From Syntrophaceae bacterium (GTDB taxonomy: Bacteria > Desulfobacterota > SM23-61): a stretch of DNA of 44,609 nucleotides. The position numbers and the translations under genes were made by a program. Of this stretch, positions 16,415 through 25,172 are shown in pieces. Position 1 is the stretch's first letter, and each line of letters begins with the position of its first letter. A model generated the notes under the pieces. That model saw nothing but the letters and a program-made list of their open reading frames with translations, was not told where the DNA came from and did not search any database. Where the stretch lies: the NCBI GenBank assembly GCA_013388675.1, contig JACAEW010000310.1, positions 1 to 44,609 on the forward strand, in the 5' to 3' direction.

Positions 16415-16621
16415 TTATTCGTCGGATACGACGATGGCGAAATCCGGGCAAAGGAGCGAGCACATGCCGCACTTCTTGCACTTCTCCATTTCCTGGCTTT
16501 CGGGGGGAAAATAGCCCCTCGAGTTCATCTTCTTGGATTGTTTGAGGACCTTGGCCGGGCAAAATTCGATGCAGATACCGCAACCTTTACAGTACCTCTC
16601 TTCTATGTATAGCTTCGGCAT
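16415..16621 (-). CDS. 2-oxoacid:ferredoxin oxidoreductase delta subunit (2x4Fe-4S)
   Basis: Small cytosolic ferredoxin-like subunit, 68 aa, with two CxxCxxCxxxCP clusters (CKGCGICIEFCP near residues 11-22 and CKKCGMCSLLCP near 48-59). It carries electrons from the TPP-dependent catalytic subunits to ferredoxin. A GGAGAT site precedes the ATG. Last gene of the gamma-alpha-beta-delta set. The gap to the beta subunit is 105 nt. Confidence 0.88.
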   Translation of the reverse strand: MPKLYIEERYCKGCGICIEFCPAKVLKQSKKMNSRGYFPPESQEMEKCKKCGMCSLLCPDFAIVVSDE

Positions 16622-16726
16622 ATGATCTCCACGGTCCGCTTTTTTGTAAATTTCGTGAGGAGGAAGGGGTGAGGAGTGAGCGGAAAAAGAATCTTCTTTA
16701 ACCCCTCACAACTAGCTACTCCCAAC

Positions 16727-17557
16727 TTACGGTTTATCCTTAAATCGATCCATGATTTTCTGGTACGTCTCCAGCCACTCCGCCCGGTCCCGGTCCATGA
16801 GCTCTCCCACCCAAAACTGGCCTTTCTTGAGGGCCTCGGCCTTCTTTTCCGCGGAGAAGCGAACTCCTTGCGAGCGGAACTTCTTCATCATCTTGGCCGG
16901 TTCCTCCTTCCAATGCGTGGGGCACTGGACCATGATTTCGATAAAAGAAAGTCCCTTTTTTCTGATTCCCTTCTCCAAGGCCTGGATGCACTGCTGGGGG
17001 TGGGCGGTGGTCCACCGGGCCACGTAATTGGCTCCGGCGCTTATGGCCATCTCGCACAGGTCGAAAGTGTTCTCCACGTTTCCGTAAGGGGCGGTGGTGG
17101 AAGGAACCCCGCGGGATGTGGTGGGGGACGATTGACCGCCGGTCATTCCGTACAGGTTGTTGTTCAGGCATAGAACGGTCATGTCCAGGTTGCGCCGGCA
17201 GACCTGGATAAAGTGGTTTCCTCCGATGGCCGCGGCATCGCCGTCTCCCGTCACCACGATGGCCCTCAGTTCCGGCCTGGCCAGGAGCGCCCCGGTGGCC
17301 ACGGCCGGTGCTCTGCCATGAAGTGACCAAATGGCGTCGAAGCCTAGGTAATGAGAGGTCACGCGGGCGGAACAGCCGATTCCGGCAATGAAGCAAAAAT
17401 TATCCCGGGGGACCTGATCTTTTTTCACGATTCGGTCGACCGCATTCAAGACATAATTCAATGCCTGCCCGATGCCGCAGCCGGGACAAAAAATGGTGGG
17501 AAACCGGTCGCCGTAAGCTCCGCTTTCCTTCAGGTATTCCAGCATGGGGTGTTTCAT
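16727..17557 (-). CDS. 2-oxoacid:ferredoxin oxidoreductase beta subunit (TPP-binding)
   Basis: Thiamine-diphosphate-binding beta subunit, 276 aa. CPGCG at residues 24-28 and Cys62 supply iron-sulfur ligands. GDGD at 104-107 followed by LNNNLYGMTGGQ (131-142) is the TPP/Mg site. This pattern fits 2-oxoglutarate or other 2-oxoacid synthases, which make acyl-CoA, CO2 and reduced ferredoxin. The upstream 13 codons of the open frame run into repeat C, and the ATG at 17557 has a GAGGTG site, so it is preferred. Confidence 0.9.
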   Translation of the reverse strand: MKHPMLEYLKESGAYGDRFPTIFCPGCGIGQALNYVLNAVDRIVKKDQVPRDNFCFIAGIGCSARVTSHYLGFDAIWSLHGRAPAVATGALLARPELRAIVVTGDGDAAAIGGNHFIQVCRRNLDMTVLCLNNNLYGMTGGQSSPTTSRGVPSTTAPYGNVENTFDLCEMAISAGANYVARWTTAHPQQCIQALEKGIRKKGLSFIEIMVQCPTHWKEEPAKMMKKFRSQGVRFSAEKKAEALKKGQFWVGELMDRDRAEWLETYQKIMDRFKDKP

Positions 17558-17582
17558 GGTCACCTCAAAAAAAATCGGAGTC

Positions 17583-17605
17583 GGGGCGGGTTTCAAACCC
17601 GCCCC
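17583..17605. repeat. GGGGCG-type palindromic repeat, copy C
   Basis: GGGGCGGGTTT, central C, AAACCCGCCCC: a perfect 11-bp inverted repeat, followed by TACC. It lies in the gap between the alpha stop and the beta start of the first oxidoreductase operon. Confidence 0.8.
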
Positions 17606-17625
17606 TACCAGCTTCGAATTTGTGG

Positions 17626-18849
17626 CTATTTCCCAATCATTTCGGTGATCTTCTCAATGATCAAATCCGGCGAATGCAGGGCCCCGAGGAAGGGAATGGA
17701 AATAAACTGTTTCGCCCGGTCGCGCAGGCTTTCCCTCAGGGGGTGAATCAGGTATCCCATGTTCATTTCCGGGAAAAAGACGTTCTCCACCTTCTGGACC
17801 AGGGCCCGGATTTTCTCGTCCGGAAAGGGCCAGAGGGTTTTCAGGCGGAGAAATCCCAAATCCGTCTTTCCCTTCCCCCGCAATTCCTGGACCGCCTCGA
17901 AGGCTGAACGGGTCACCGTCCCGTAAGCCACGACCATATGCTTGCAGCCTTCCAGGTAATAACCCTCGATCCGGGCGATTTGGTCCACATGGTCCTCGAT
18001 CTTGCGGACGAGCCGGCTCACGCAGGCCATGTGCATCTCCGGGCTGTATTTGGTCACGTTTCCGTCGGGATGACGAACCAGCCCCACCACGTTGACCCGG
18101 TACCCATCCCCCCATGCGGGCATGGGCGGGACCTTTCCCTCGTAAGGCTCGTAGGGGAGAAACTTTTCGGGGGGAATTCCCAGGGCCTGGGGTTTGATCC
18201 GGTTGACCACCTTGATGGTTTCCCATGGGGGAACGATCAGCTTTTCCCTCATGTGGGCTACGGTCTCGTCGGCCAGGAGGATCACCGGCACGCGCCATTC
18301 TTCGGCGTAGTTGAAAGCCTGGATGGTAAAGTCGAACATCTCCTGCACGGAAGACGGAGCCAAAGCGATGACCGGACCGCCCCCGTGATGTCCCCAGCGG
18401 GCCTGCATTACGTCTTCCTGGGAGGAAGTGATATATCCCTGCCCGGGGCCCGGGCGCTGTACGTTGACGATAACCATGGGAGTTTCCGACATGACCGCAA
18501 AGGAGACCGCCTCCATCATGAGGGAGAACCCCGGCCCGGAGGTGGCGGTCATCGCCTTCACTCCCGCCCAGGAGGCCCCGATCAAAGAGCAGGCGGAGGA
18601 AATTTCATCCTCCATCTGGATAAACCGTCCCCCTACCTGGGGCATCCTCTGAGCGGACCTTTCCATGATTTCCGAAGCGGGGGTGATGGGATATCCGGCA
18701 TAATACCGGCATCCCGCGAATATGGCCCCTTCCACGCAGGCATCGCTGCCGAACAGATAATAATCCCCCGGGGGCAGGGGTCCCCGAAGAGCTTTTTGGG
18801 CTTCTTCGGACAGTAAAGGTTCAAAGGCGGTCTCATCAAGCTCGGACAT
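17626..18849 (-). CDS. 2-oxoacid:ferredoxin oxidoreductase alpha subunit
   Basis: Alpha subunit, 407 aa, with the pyrimidine-binding domain at about residues 30-260 (YYAGYPITPASEIMERSAQR, SGPGFSLMMEA) and the C-terminal domain with TLWPFPDEKIRALV. It has about 25 residues before the domain starts, and the catalytic core resembles KorA-type proteins. The ATG at 18849 overlaps the 3' end of the gamma gene by 14 nt, so translation is probably coupled. Substrate class (2-oxoglutarate, branched or aromatic oxoacid) cannot be fixed from the sequence. Confidence 0.9.
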   Translation of the reverse strand: MSELDETAFEPLLSEEAQKALRGPLPPGDYYLFGSDACVEGAIFAGCRYYAGYPITPASEIMERSAQRMPQVGGRFIQMEDEISSACSLIGASWAGVKAMTATSGPGFSLMMEAVSFAVMSETPMVIVNVQRPGPGQGYITSSQEDVMQARWGHHGGGPVIALAPSSVQEMFDFTIQAFNYAEEWRVPVILLADETVAHMREKLIVPPWETIKVVNRIKPQALGIPPEKFLPYEPYEGKVPPMPAWGDGYRVNVVGLVRHPDGNVTKYSPEMHMACVSRLVRKIEDHVDQIARIEGYYLEGCKHMVVAYGTVTRSAFEAVQELRGKGKTDLGFLRLKTLWPFPDEKIRALVQKVENVFFPEMNMGYLIHPLRESLRDRAKQFISIPFLGALHSPDLIIEKITEMIGK

Positions 18850-19372
18850 ACTCGTTTCCTTTCTGAAACGCTTCCAGGTTCTGACCCAGGGTCTTCGGCG
18901 GGACCGAGTCCTTGATCGCCTTCTCAAAAGCCTCTTGGGAAATGACTCCGGTCACCGAAGCAAGCGCTCCGAGAGCGACCATATTCTGAAATTTTTTGTT
19001 CCCCACCTGGAGGGCGATTTCCGCCGTCGGTACCTTGAATACCTTAATGTCCTTCCGGGGGACCTCTTTGATGACCGTGAGCGGATCGATGATCAAAATC
19101 CCCCCGGGCTTCAGGTCTTTGAGGTAAATGTCCAGCGCAGGCTGCGACAAAGCCACCAATATATCGGCCATTCGGACTTTGGGGTAATGGATTGTACCGT
19201 CCGACAGGACCACTTCCGACTTGCAGGCGCCCCCGCGCGATTCCGGACCGTAGGATTGAGTCTGGACGGCGTTCTTCTTATCATACAGGGCGGCGGCAAC
19301 CCCGACGATCTTGCCCACGGTCACCACCCCCTGCCCGCCAAACCCGGCGATGCGGATTTCATATCGTTTCAT
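18836..19372 (-). CDS. 2-oxoacid:ferredoxin oxidoreductase gamma subunit
   Basis: Gamma subunit, 178 aa, first gene of this four-gene set. The N-terminal GFGGQGVVTVGKI and the YGPESRGGACKSEV segment are diagnostic of the family, which binds CoA. The gene order gamma-alpha-beta-delta differs from the second oxidoreductase in this window (alpha-beta-gamma-delta), so the two operons are not a simple recent duplication. Confidence 0.9.
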   Translation of the reverse strand: MKRYEIRIAGFGGQGVVTVGKIVGVAAALYDKKNAVQTQSYGPESRGGACKSEVVLSDGTIHYPKVRMADILVALSQPALDIYLKDLKPGGILIIDPLTVIKEVPRKDIKVFKVPTAEIALQVGNKKFQNMVALGALASVTGVISQEAFEKAIKDSVPPKTLGQNLEAFQKGNEYVRA

Positions 19373-19557
19373 TTCTTGGTTGTTCCCTTCGTTTTTTTAA
19401 ATCCCGGCTTTTCTACTCGATGTCAGGATTCAGATCGAAAAAGATGCCGCGTCCCCGTTGGTCCATGAACCTCTCAGCCAACCCTCCTCCCCCTCGGCGG
19501 AAGAAAGTTGGATGAAAGGGGGAGGGAGGTCTTTTCCTCCTTCCCCGAAGGTCGCGG

Positions 19558-20562
19558 TTACATGGATTCAAGCCCCAGGAGGCGAGCAGGATTTTTGCGG
19601 ACCATCCAGTTGATCTGCTCGTCGGTAATCCCCTTGTTCTTCAAGGCCAGAATGAATTCTTTCAGCCCATCCGCTGGAATTGGGTTCATGTATTGGCCGA
19701 GATCGGTAATCAGAACGGAATGATCGGCGCCAACGGCCTTGATCGCTTCAGCAAACATTTCCATGGATACGTGTCTCCAGGTCCGCATCCACCCCAGATG
19801 AGCATTGGGTCCCATAAGGTAGGATAGGTAGGCATGCTCAATAAATGCCCCCATTTCCGCGCAACGTTTCAGATCATCCAGGGACAGCTCTCCGGGTGAT
19901 TGCAAGGCATGCGTGATCAGGACTTTTCTAACGCCTTCTTCCTTAGCCGCTTTTGCGACCGCCAGGCATTCTCGGGGGGAAATATGACTGGTTGCCAGGA
20001 TGACATCGGCCTTGGCCACAGACTTCATAATTTTTCTCAATTCGGGGATCACATTCCCATCCGCGTCAATCACTCGAATCCCCCCGGCATCGGGTTTTTT
20101 GGTGAAGAAGGCTTTGTGGTGAGCGGCGTCATGGGTCGGCAGCCAAACGATCTTCCCGCAACCCCCTGTAAATTTGAGCATCGTGTCAACCGCAGCGGGG
20201 TTGACTCCCCCCACGGTATAATTTAAGGTAATGCCCCCAAAAACCTCGATTCCAGATACCACCTGTCTGGTGAGATAGGCCCTATCATTGGTGATGAATT
20301 CATGGTTTTTGGAGACGATGCCCCTCATCCCCATTTCTTTAGCTTTTTGGGCTAGCTCGATATCATGAACACAGCGTGAAGACACATCAGGTGCCGAGTG
20401 AACATGCATATCGATGGCACCCACCAGAGGGTTAGCGGCTACTAGGGTTGGCATTTGGGCTGCAGCTTTTTGCGCCACGGTCACGGCTCCCATGATTCCG
20501 GCGGCCTTCAAAAAGCTGCGCCGGCTGAGCCCCTTTTTCTTAGCCTTGATTTCTTGCTCCAT
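19558..20562 (-). CDS. Exported DUF6282-like metal-dependent hydrolase
   Basis: Amidohydrolase-like protein, 334 aa. A twin-arginine signal SRRSFLKA (residues 13-20) precedes a hydrophobic stretch, so export by Tat in folded form is likely. The metal-binding start DMHVHSAPD (51-59) matches the DUF6282 family pattern; further candidate ligands are in LPTHDAAHH and ATSHISP. The reaction of the family is not known to me. The ATG at 20562 has a strong GGAAGGAGGG site. It is flanked by the GldA/HcxA-like dehydrogenase and the gamma subunit, all on one strand, which ties it to the same catabolic block. Confidence 0.75.
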   Translation of the reverse strand: MEQEIKAKKKGLSRRSFLKAAGIMGAVTVAQKAAAQMPTLVAANPLVGAIDMHVHSAPDVSSRCVHDIELAQKAKEMGMRGIVSKNHEFITNDRAYLTRQVVSGIEVFGGITLNYTVGGVNPAAVDTMLKFTGGCGKIVWLPTHDAAHHKAFFTKKPDAGGIRVIDADGNVIPELRKIMKSVAKADVILATSHISPRECLAVAKAAKEEGVRKVLITHALQSPGELSLDDLKRCAEMGAFIEHAYLSYLMGPNAHLGWMRTWRHVSMEMFAEAIKAVGADHSVLITDLGQYMNPIPADGLKEFILALKNKGITDEQINWMVRKNPARLLGLESM

Positions 20563-20688
20563 TTTCAATCCCTCCTTCCGAGATGATAATGAGTGATACG
20601 TAGCGAGCAACGAGCGATGATTACCGTGGACTGGACGGGGCGTTTCTTTTCTCACCTCCTTTTTTTGAATCGCCCCAGGGGAAATGGG

Positions 20689-21777
20689 TTATTTTCTGGG
20701 CGAGCTGGCCCGCTCATCCGCCTCCATCATTGCATGGTACAGCTTCCGTTCGTCCACCGGGAAGGGCAGATTGTGCACGGAGCTTCCCTTCGCGCAGGTT
20801 CGTTTCAAACCTTCCCAAAATAAGGGGTCTTCCACGTTGGTGAGTCCAAGGCTTTTCAGAGTGATGGGAAGCCCAAGCTGCGAAAAGAAAGGCAGGAGAA
20901 CCTTCAACTCCTTTTCGTTTTTTTCCAGGCAGAGCTGGACGATGATCCCGAAGGATACCATTTCCCCATGAAGGTTCTGATGGACCTGGGGGAGAACCGT
21001 CAGGCCATAGAGCAGGGCATGGGGCACGGCCACGCGGAACTTGGACCCTCCCAGACCCCCGATGACCCCGGTCAGAAGAATGTTGGCTTCAACCACCTTC
21101 TCCACGGCGTAAGAGTTCTTTTTGGCAACCACATCCTCTTTGGCCCGCAGCCCCATGGAGAGGATCGTCTCTTTCGTCTGGGTGGATAGACTCAACGCCC
21201 CCTGGGTCGCTGAATCGGGTTCCTTCATCTGATCGTAGCAGGGCTTTCCTTCGTACCATTTGGCCAGGGCATCGCCCATGCCCGAGGCCAGCAGCCGGAT
21301 GGGAGCTTGGGAAAGAATTGTCGAATCCACCAGAACCAAATCCGCCCCCTTTCCGCTCACCGTTGCCTGGCGTACGCCCTTTTCATAGACCACGGCCACG
21401 GCTGAGGCCGCCGAACAGGTGGCGGCGCTGGTTGGAATCGTGATCAGGGGAAGCTTTAGCTGCTCGGCCACCATGCGGGAGGTGTCGATCGCTTTGCCGC
21501 CACCGGTACCCACGATGAAATCGAGGTTTTCCTGGCGGACGATCTCCGCCAAGCGGGAAATTTCGGCCATGCTGCATTCCTCGCCAAAAAGAGTGAAGGA
21601 GGGAGAAATTCCCGCCGACTTGAGGCAATCCTCCAGGGTAGGCCGGATGATGGAAAAGACCAATTCATCGCCAAGAACCATGGGACGCCGCCCGAAAGGC
21701 TTCAGGTAAATTCCGGTTTCGTGCAAGAGGCCTTCCCGTTGTATATATTGTTTGGGGCCAAGAAAGATATCGATCAT
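20689..21777 (-). CDS. Iron-containing dehydrogenase, GldA/HcxA-like
   Basis: Cytosolic NAD(P)-dependent dehydrogenase of the glycerol dehydrogenase / hydroxycarboxylate dehydrogenase branch, 362 aa. Nucleotide site GTGGGKAIDTSRMVA (90-104). TIPTSAATCSA (113-123) and VDSTILSQAPIRLLASGMGDALAKWYE are typical of GldA and HcxA (YbdH). Metal ligands are Asp169, His253 and His270. HcxA reduces 2-oxoacids to hydroxy acids, which fits the neighbours. The ATG at 21777 has a GAGGAA site; 18 upstream codons in the frame are not needed. Confidence 0.85.
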   Translation of the reverse strand: MIDIFLGPKQYIQREGLLHETGIYLKPFGRRPMVLGDELVFSIIRPTLEDCLKSAGISPSFTLFGEECSMAEISRLAEIVRQENLDFIVGTGGGKAIDTSRMVAEQLKLPLITIPTSAATCSAASAVAVVYEKGVRQATVSGKGADLVLVDSTILSQAPIRLLASGMGDALAKWYEGKPCYDQMKEPDSATQGALSLSTQTKETILSMGLRAKEDVVAKKNSYAVEKVVEANILLTGVIGGLGGSKFRVAVPHALLYGLTVLPQVHQNLHGEMVSFGIIVQLCLEKNEKELKVLLPFFSQLGLPITLKSLGLTNVEDPLFWEGLKRTCAKGSSVHNLPFPVDERKLYHAMMEADERASSPRK

Positions 21778-21850
21778 GAATTGTTCCTCGTTCCTGTTTG
21801 CCGGGATCTCTTTCTTTGCAGGGGAACCCAACTTTGATTGCCCACTCGAA

Positions 21851-21876
21851 GGGCGGCCAAAGAGGGCCGCCCCTAC
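21851..21876. repeat. GGGGCG-type palindromic repeat, copy D (divergent)
   Basis: GGGCGGCC (21851-21858), 6-nt loop, GGCCGCCC (21865-21872), followed by CTAC. It shares the CGCCCCTAC end with the other copies but has a different centre. It lies between the nickel-pincer gene and the dehydrogenase gene. Confidence 0.6.
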
Positions 21877-21958
21877 ATTTTCACCTGGTTATGCTTTGCT
21901 CCGCCCTGCCTTTCTTCTTCAACCGGAGAAAAGCACCCATGAACCAGCGAGCGGCAAG

Positions 21959-23245
21959 TTACAGGTCCGCCTTCCTCCCGCCCCCGTGGACTTTCAGAGG
22001 ATGGAGATTTCCCTGAACGTCAAACGACAGGGGCTGGGGACCCTCCAGAATCTCGAGGTCGGATCGCTTCTGTATTTCCTCCAGGTAGGCTTCCGAGGCT
22101 TCCACCTCGTCCACGTGGAGGGTGTTCTTGATCCGGACGATCCTACTCTTTTCCGGAGGAGTCAGGCCGATCGACCCCAAGGCGACCCGAATGGCTTCCT
22201 TGTCGGTGGGGAAATGCATGGGCACGGCGGCTTTTTCGATGCTGATGCCGGTTATGCAATTCATGTAGGTAGCCTGGTAGTTGATCTTTTCCACCAGCCT
22301 TTGGGTGGTCAGGTCGGCAAGGCCCAGCCCGGTGGCATTGCCGTTGGAGTTTTCCGTCAAATCCCGGACAAAAAGTCGCTTCACATTGACCGGATGAGGG
22401 AAGACGCCCAGGAGATCGCGGTTACGTCCGGTCACGTTGGGATCGATGCCCGTGCCGCTGATGTCTTTGCCCATCTCGTCCACGATCAGCAGGTCGATCT
22501 CGTTGAAGGGTAAGCGGGGCATCATCCGCTTGGCCACTGCCAGGAGCTCCTTTTCCCTGGCCTCAATCTCCTGCGGAGGAATGGCGGCTATGACGGCCGT
22601 TTCATCATACCCGTTTTCCACCATCCCCAAGCCGCAGAGGATGGGGGCCTTTTTGATCACCTCCCGCCCGGCATCCACGATGATCTTCGGGAAGGTGAAC
22701 TGAATGGCGGCTTTGTGGTAGTATTCGGCGCCCCTCTGCTTTCCCATCCCGATGGCCATCATCTTCATAAGCCCGCTCTCTATGGGGGCCTTGAATTTGG
22801 TGTGGGGTTTGATTCGATTGGCCACGATAATCCAATCGGCCTGGGAGGCATTCTTGTCAATGTAAACCGGAACCCCGTCCTCGGTCCTGCTAATCTCCAC
22901 AACCTCCATGGAGGACAAGACCGGAGCCCCGGTGAACGCCTCGGTCACGTTGTAATGGGCCAGCAAGTCCGTCTGCCCCTCCGCCTTGGCCCCTCCGTGG
23001 CTCCCCATGGCCGGGAAGATAAAGGGCTTGGCCCCGATGGATTGAAGATATTCTACAGCCGCTTTCAGAATGACGGCGATATTGGCCACGCCCCGGCTTC
23101 CCGCAGTGAGGGCCACCCGCTGCCCCGGTTTAACTTTTTTGTCCAAGGCCAGTTTCTTCAATTCGGCCTTCACCGTTCCCGGAATATCTTGGACCCGGGT
23201 TCGGTCGAAGGCCTGACGAATTCGGTACACTTTGGGAAAATCCAT
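21959..23245 (-). CDS. Nickel-pincer (LarA-superfamily) isomerase, group-22-like
   Basis: Homologue of the lactate racemase LarA superfamily (DUF2088), 428 aa, probably using the nickel-pincer nucleotide to epimerise a 2-hydroxy acid or similar substrate. LTAGSRGVANI (46-56) and PAMGSHGGA (78-86) form the N-terminal active-site loops. NRIKPHTKF (143-151), SGLMKMMAIGMGKQ (157-170, with Lys161) and YYHKA (175-179) match the cofactor-binding block of the family. Members of this type are listed as nickel-pincer isomerases of unknown substrate. It has a strong GGAAGGAGGGGAGG site. The cofactor genes larB, larC and larE are not in the window. Confidence 0.8.
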   Translation of the reverse strand: MDFPKVYRIRQAFDRTRVQDIPGTVKAELKKLALDKKVKPGQRVALTAGSRGVANIAVILKAAVEYLQSIGAKPFIFPAMGSHGGAKAEGQTDLLAHYNVTEAFTGAPVLSSMEVVEISRTEDGVPVYIDKNASQADWIIVANRIKPHTKFKAPIESGLMKMMAIGMGKQRGAEYYHKAAIQFTFPKIIVDAGREVIKKAPILCGLGMVENGYDETAVIAAIPPQEIEAREKELLAVAKRMMPRLPFNEIDLLIVDEMGKDISGTGIDPNVTGRNRDLLGVFPHPVNVKRLFVRDLTENSNGNATGLGLADLTTQRLVEKINYQATYMNCITGISIEKAAVPMHFPTDKEAIRVALGSIGLTPPEKSRIVRIKNTLHVDEVEASEAYLEEIQKRSDLEILEGPQPLSFDVQGNLHPLKVHGGGRKADL

Positions 23246-23349
23246 GATCCTCCCCTCCTTCCAAAATGAAGAAACCGGGAATCAGAAGACAGAAGCGGAA
23301 AAAGAAAAAATCTCCGTATGGCTGACTCCTGGATTCTGGGTTCGGTATT

Positions 23350-23556
23350 TTATTCTTTAAAAACTTCAATCGCCATATCCGGACAGATGCGACCACAGGA
23401 GGTGCAGGCCGTGCATTCGCCTCCATCCTGGAAAATGACAAAATGATACCCCTTCTCGTTGAACTCCTCCGAAAGGCGGATGCTCTTCTTCGGACAGGTA
23501 ACGATACAGAGCTGACATCCCTTGCAACGTTCCTTATCGATGGTAATCTTTCCCAT
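23350..23556 (-). CDS. 2-oxoacid:ferredoxin oxidoreductase delta subunit (2x4Fe-4S)
   Basis: Ferredoxin-type subunit of the second oxidoreductase, 68 aa from the ATG at 23556. It has two cluster motifs, CKGCQLCIVTCP and CTACTSCGRICP. A TTG at 23625 in the same frame would add 23 low-complexity residues; neither start has a good ribosome site. Last gene of alpha-beta-gamma-delta. After it comes a gap with degenerate repeat words, then the nickel-pincer gene. Confidence 0.85.
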   Translation of the reverse strand: MGKITIDKERCKGCQLCIVTCPKKSIRLSEEFNEKGYHFVIFQDGGECTACTSCGRICPDMAIEVFKE

Positions 23557-23646
23557 AGAAAATCCGTGAGTGGTGAGTTGTTTATCGGGAGTGGAAAAAG
23601 TTTCCTTCTTTCGTTCTTCGGCCAAGACGCTTTTGGTTTTGGGCGT

Positions 23647-24192
23647 TTATTTCCTGCTTGAGGCGGCTTCGGCCCCACGGCGCAGAGCCTCTTCGTTGAC
23701 CGCGAGCAATTCTTTCCGGTGCTCCGGGATCATCCGGCGCAGGGCGACGATGACCGAGTCCAATGAAACCACCCCTCTCCCAGCCACATAGGCTCCCAGA
23801 GCGGCCATGTTGGTCACCTGTAAGGTTCCCGCTTTTTCGGCGATTTGATTGGCCGGAACCTTGATGAACCGCATATCGGTACGCACGGGGTCGCGGTCCA
23901 CCAGAGAAGAGTTCACCACCAGAAATCCCCCCTTTTGAATCGCCCCTTCGAATTTATCCAAGGAGGCCTTGTTCATGGCCACCAAAGATTGGGGAAAGCG
24001 GGTGACCGGGGAGCCGATACGTTCGGAGGAGATCCTGACCGTACAATTTGCCGTCCCTCCCCGCATCTCCGGCCCGTAGGAAGGCATCCAGGTTACGTTC
24101 TTGCCCTCATGCATCCCGGCGTAGCAGAGGAGCTGACCCATGAGCAGAATTCCCTGCCCCCCAAAACCGGACATAATCACCGATTCGTTCAT
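23647..24192 (-). CDS. 2-oxoacid:ferredoxin oxidoreductase gamma subunit
   Basis: Gamma subunit of the second oxidoreductase, 181 aa. Signature [15 protein letters not shown] near the N-terminus and [15 protein letters not shown] at about 43-57. The C-terminus is alanine/glutamate-rich. The ATG at 24192 has an AGGAG site; an in-frame start 10 codons upstream would reach into the intergenic inverted repeat. Confidence 0.9.
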   Translation of the reverse strand: MNESVIMSGFGGQGILLMGQLLCYAGMHEGKNVTWMPSYGPEMRGGTANCTVRISSERIGSPVTRFPQSLVAMNKASLDKFEGAIQKGGFLVVNSSLVDRDPVRTDMRFIKVPANQIAEKAGTLQVTNMAALGAYVAGRGVVSLDSVIVALRRMIPEHRKELLAVNEEALRRGAEAASSRK

Positions 24193-24211
24193 AAAAACTC
24201 CTGGAAAGACA

Positions 24212-24296
24212 GCTCTCAGCAATCAGCTTTCACCGGTCAGGAAAGACCCTTTGTTTTGGAACTTTAGCTGAAGGCTGAAAGCGGATTGTCGAAAGC
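24212..24296. repeat. Imperfect inverted-repeat insert in oxidoreductase operon
   Basis: Outer arms 24212-24232 and 24276-24296 match in 17 of 21 positions as inverted repeats, and an inner GGTC/GACC pair (24235-24248) nests inside. The words are of the type CAGCTTTCA / TGAAAGCGG. It almost fills the gap between the beta stop and the gamma start and would fold in the mRNA. Confidence 0.6.
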
Positions 24297-25036
24297 TAAT
24301 TCTTTATCGACCCGTATTCTCCCAGCGGATAATAAGGAATCATTTTTTCTTCTAACCATTTCAAGGCCTGGACCGGGTTGACCTTCCATTGGGTGGGGCA
24401 CATGGAGAGGTATTCCACCATGGAGAATCCCTCGTTGTTCATCTGCACTTCGAAGGCCCTTCGGGTTGCCCTCGCCGCTTGGCTGATATGTTTCACGTCG
24501 TGCAGGGAGACCCGGACGATGTAAGATTCCGGAGATACCAAAGAAAGCATTTCGGACATCTTTAAAGGGTATCCCCCGGTCCGGGGGTCGCGGCCGCCGG
24601 GAAAGCTGGTTGTCTTTTGGCCAAGGAGGGTGGTGGGGGCCTGCTGTCCGCCGGTGGCCCCGAAGACCGCATTGTTCACGAAGATCACGGTGATCCGTTC
24701 GCAGCGGGAAGCGGCGTGAACGATCTCCCCCGTGCCGATGGCCGCCATGTCCCCATCTCCCTGGTAAGTAAAGACGATACATTCCGGGGCCGTGCGCTTC
24801 AGCCCGGTGGCCACGGCCGGGCCGCGCCCATGCAGTCCCATGGTCATGTCGCAGGCGAACTGCTTCCAGTTTCTTACCGAGCAGCCAGCCGATGTGACCC
24901 CGATCGATCGGCCCACAATCCCGAGTTGGTCCATTGCTTCACCCACCAAACGTTGAACGATTCCGTGACCGCAGCCGGGACAGTAGGGATAGGGAAAATC
25001 GGTTAAAGATTCAGGCCGTCCAAAAATCTTCTTCAT
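24296..25036 (-). CDS. 2-oxoacid:ferredoxin oxidoreductase beta subunit (TPP-binding)
   Basis: Beta subunit of the second oxidoreductase, 246 aa, somewhat shorter than the first (276 aa). CPGCG at 19-23 and Cys52 are cluster ligands. QGDGDMAAIGTGE (92-104) and FVNNAVFGATGGQ (119-131) form the TPP site. A GGGGAGG site precedes the ATG. The last base of its stop region is shared with the inverted repeat downstream. Confidence 0.9.
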   Translation of the reverse strand: MKKIFGRPESLTDFPYPYCPGCGHGIVQRLVGEAMDQLGIVGRSIGVTSAGCSVRNWKQFACDMTMGLHGRGPAVATGLKRTAPECIVFTYQGDGDMAAIGTGEIVHAASRCERITVIFVNNAVFGATGGQQAPTTLLGQKTTSFPGGRDPRTGGYPLKMSEMLSLVSPESYIVRVSLHDVKHISQAARATRRAFEVQMNNEGFSMVEYLSMCPTQWKVNPVQALKWLEEKMIPYYPLGEYGSIKN

Positions 25037-25056
25037 GCAAAACCTCCCCTAAGGGC

Positions 25057-25172
25057 GAAATCCGAAATTCGAATATCGAAACTCGAAACAAACCCGAAAT
25101 TTGAATGACCCCAACAAGGGTTTGCGAGAAAGGTCGGATTTTTGAATTCGGAAAATTCGAATTTCGAATTTC
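25057..25172. repeat. Inverted-repeat insert of CGAAATTCGAAT words
   Basis: Arms 25057-25074 and 25155-25172 are inverted copies matching in 17 of 18 positions. The interior continues with degenerate ATTCGAA-type words on both sides. The element fills the 144-nt gap between the alpha stop and the beta start in an otherwise compact operon. Base composition is much more AT-rich than the genes. Confidence 0.7.

Noticed and set aside
24212..24296. Possible insertion sequence ends in the operon gap
   Set aside because: The arms are imperfect, there is no transposase frame and no target duplication was seen; recorded only as an inverted-repeat insert.
25057..25172. Possible CRISPR array from repeated CGAAATTCGAAT words
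   Set aside because: The words are contiguous and degenerate, arranged as inverted arms without unique spacers of constant length, and no cas gene is present.
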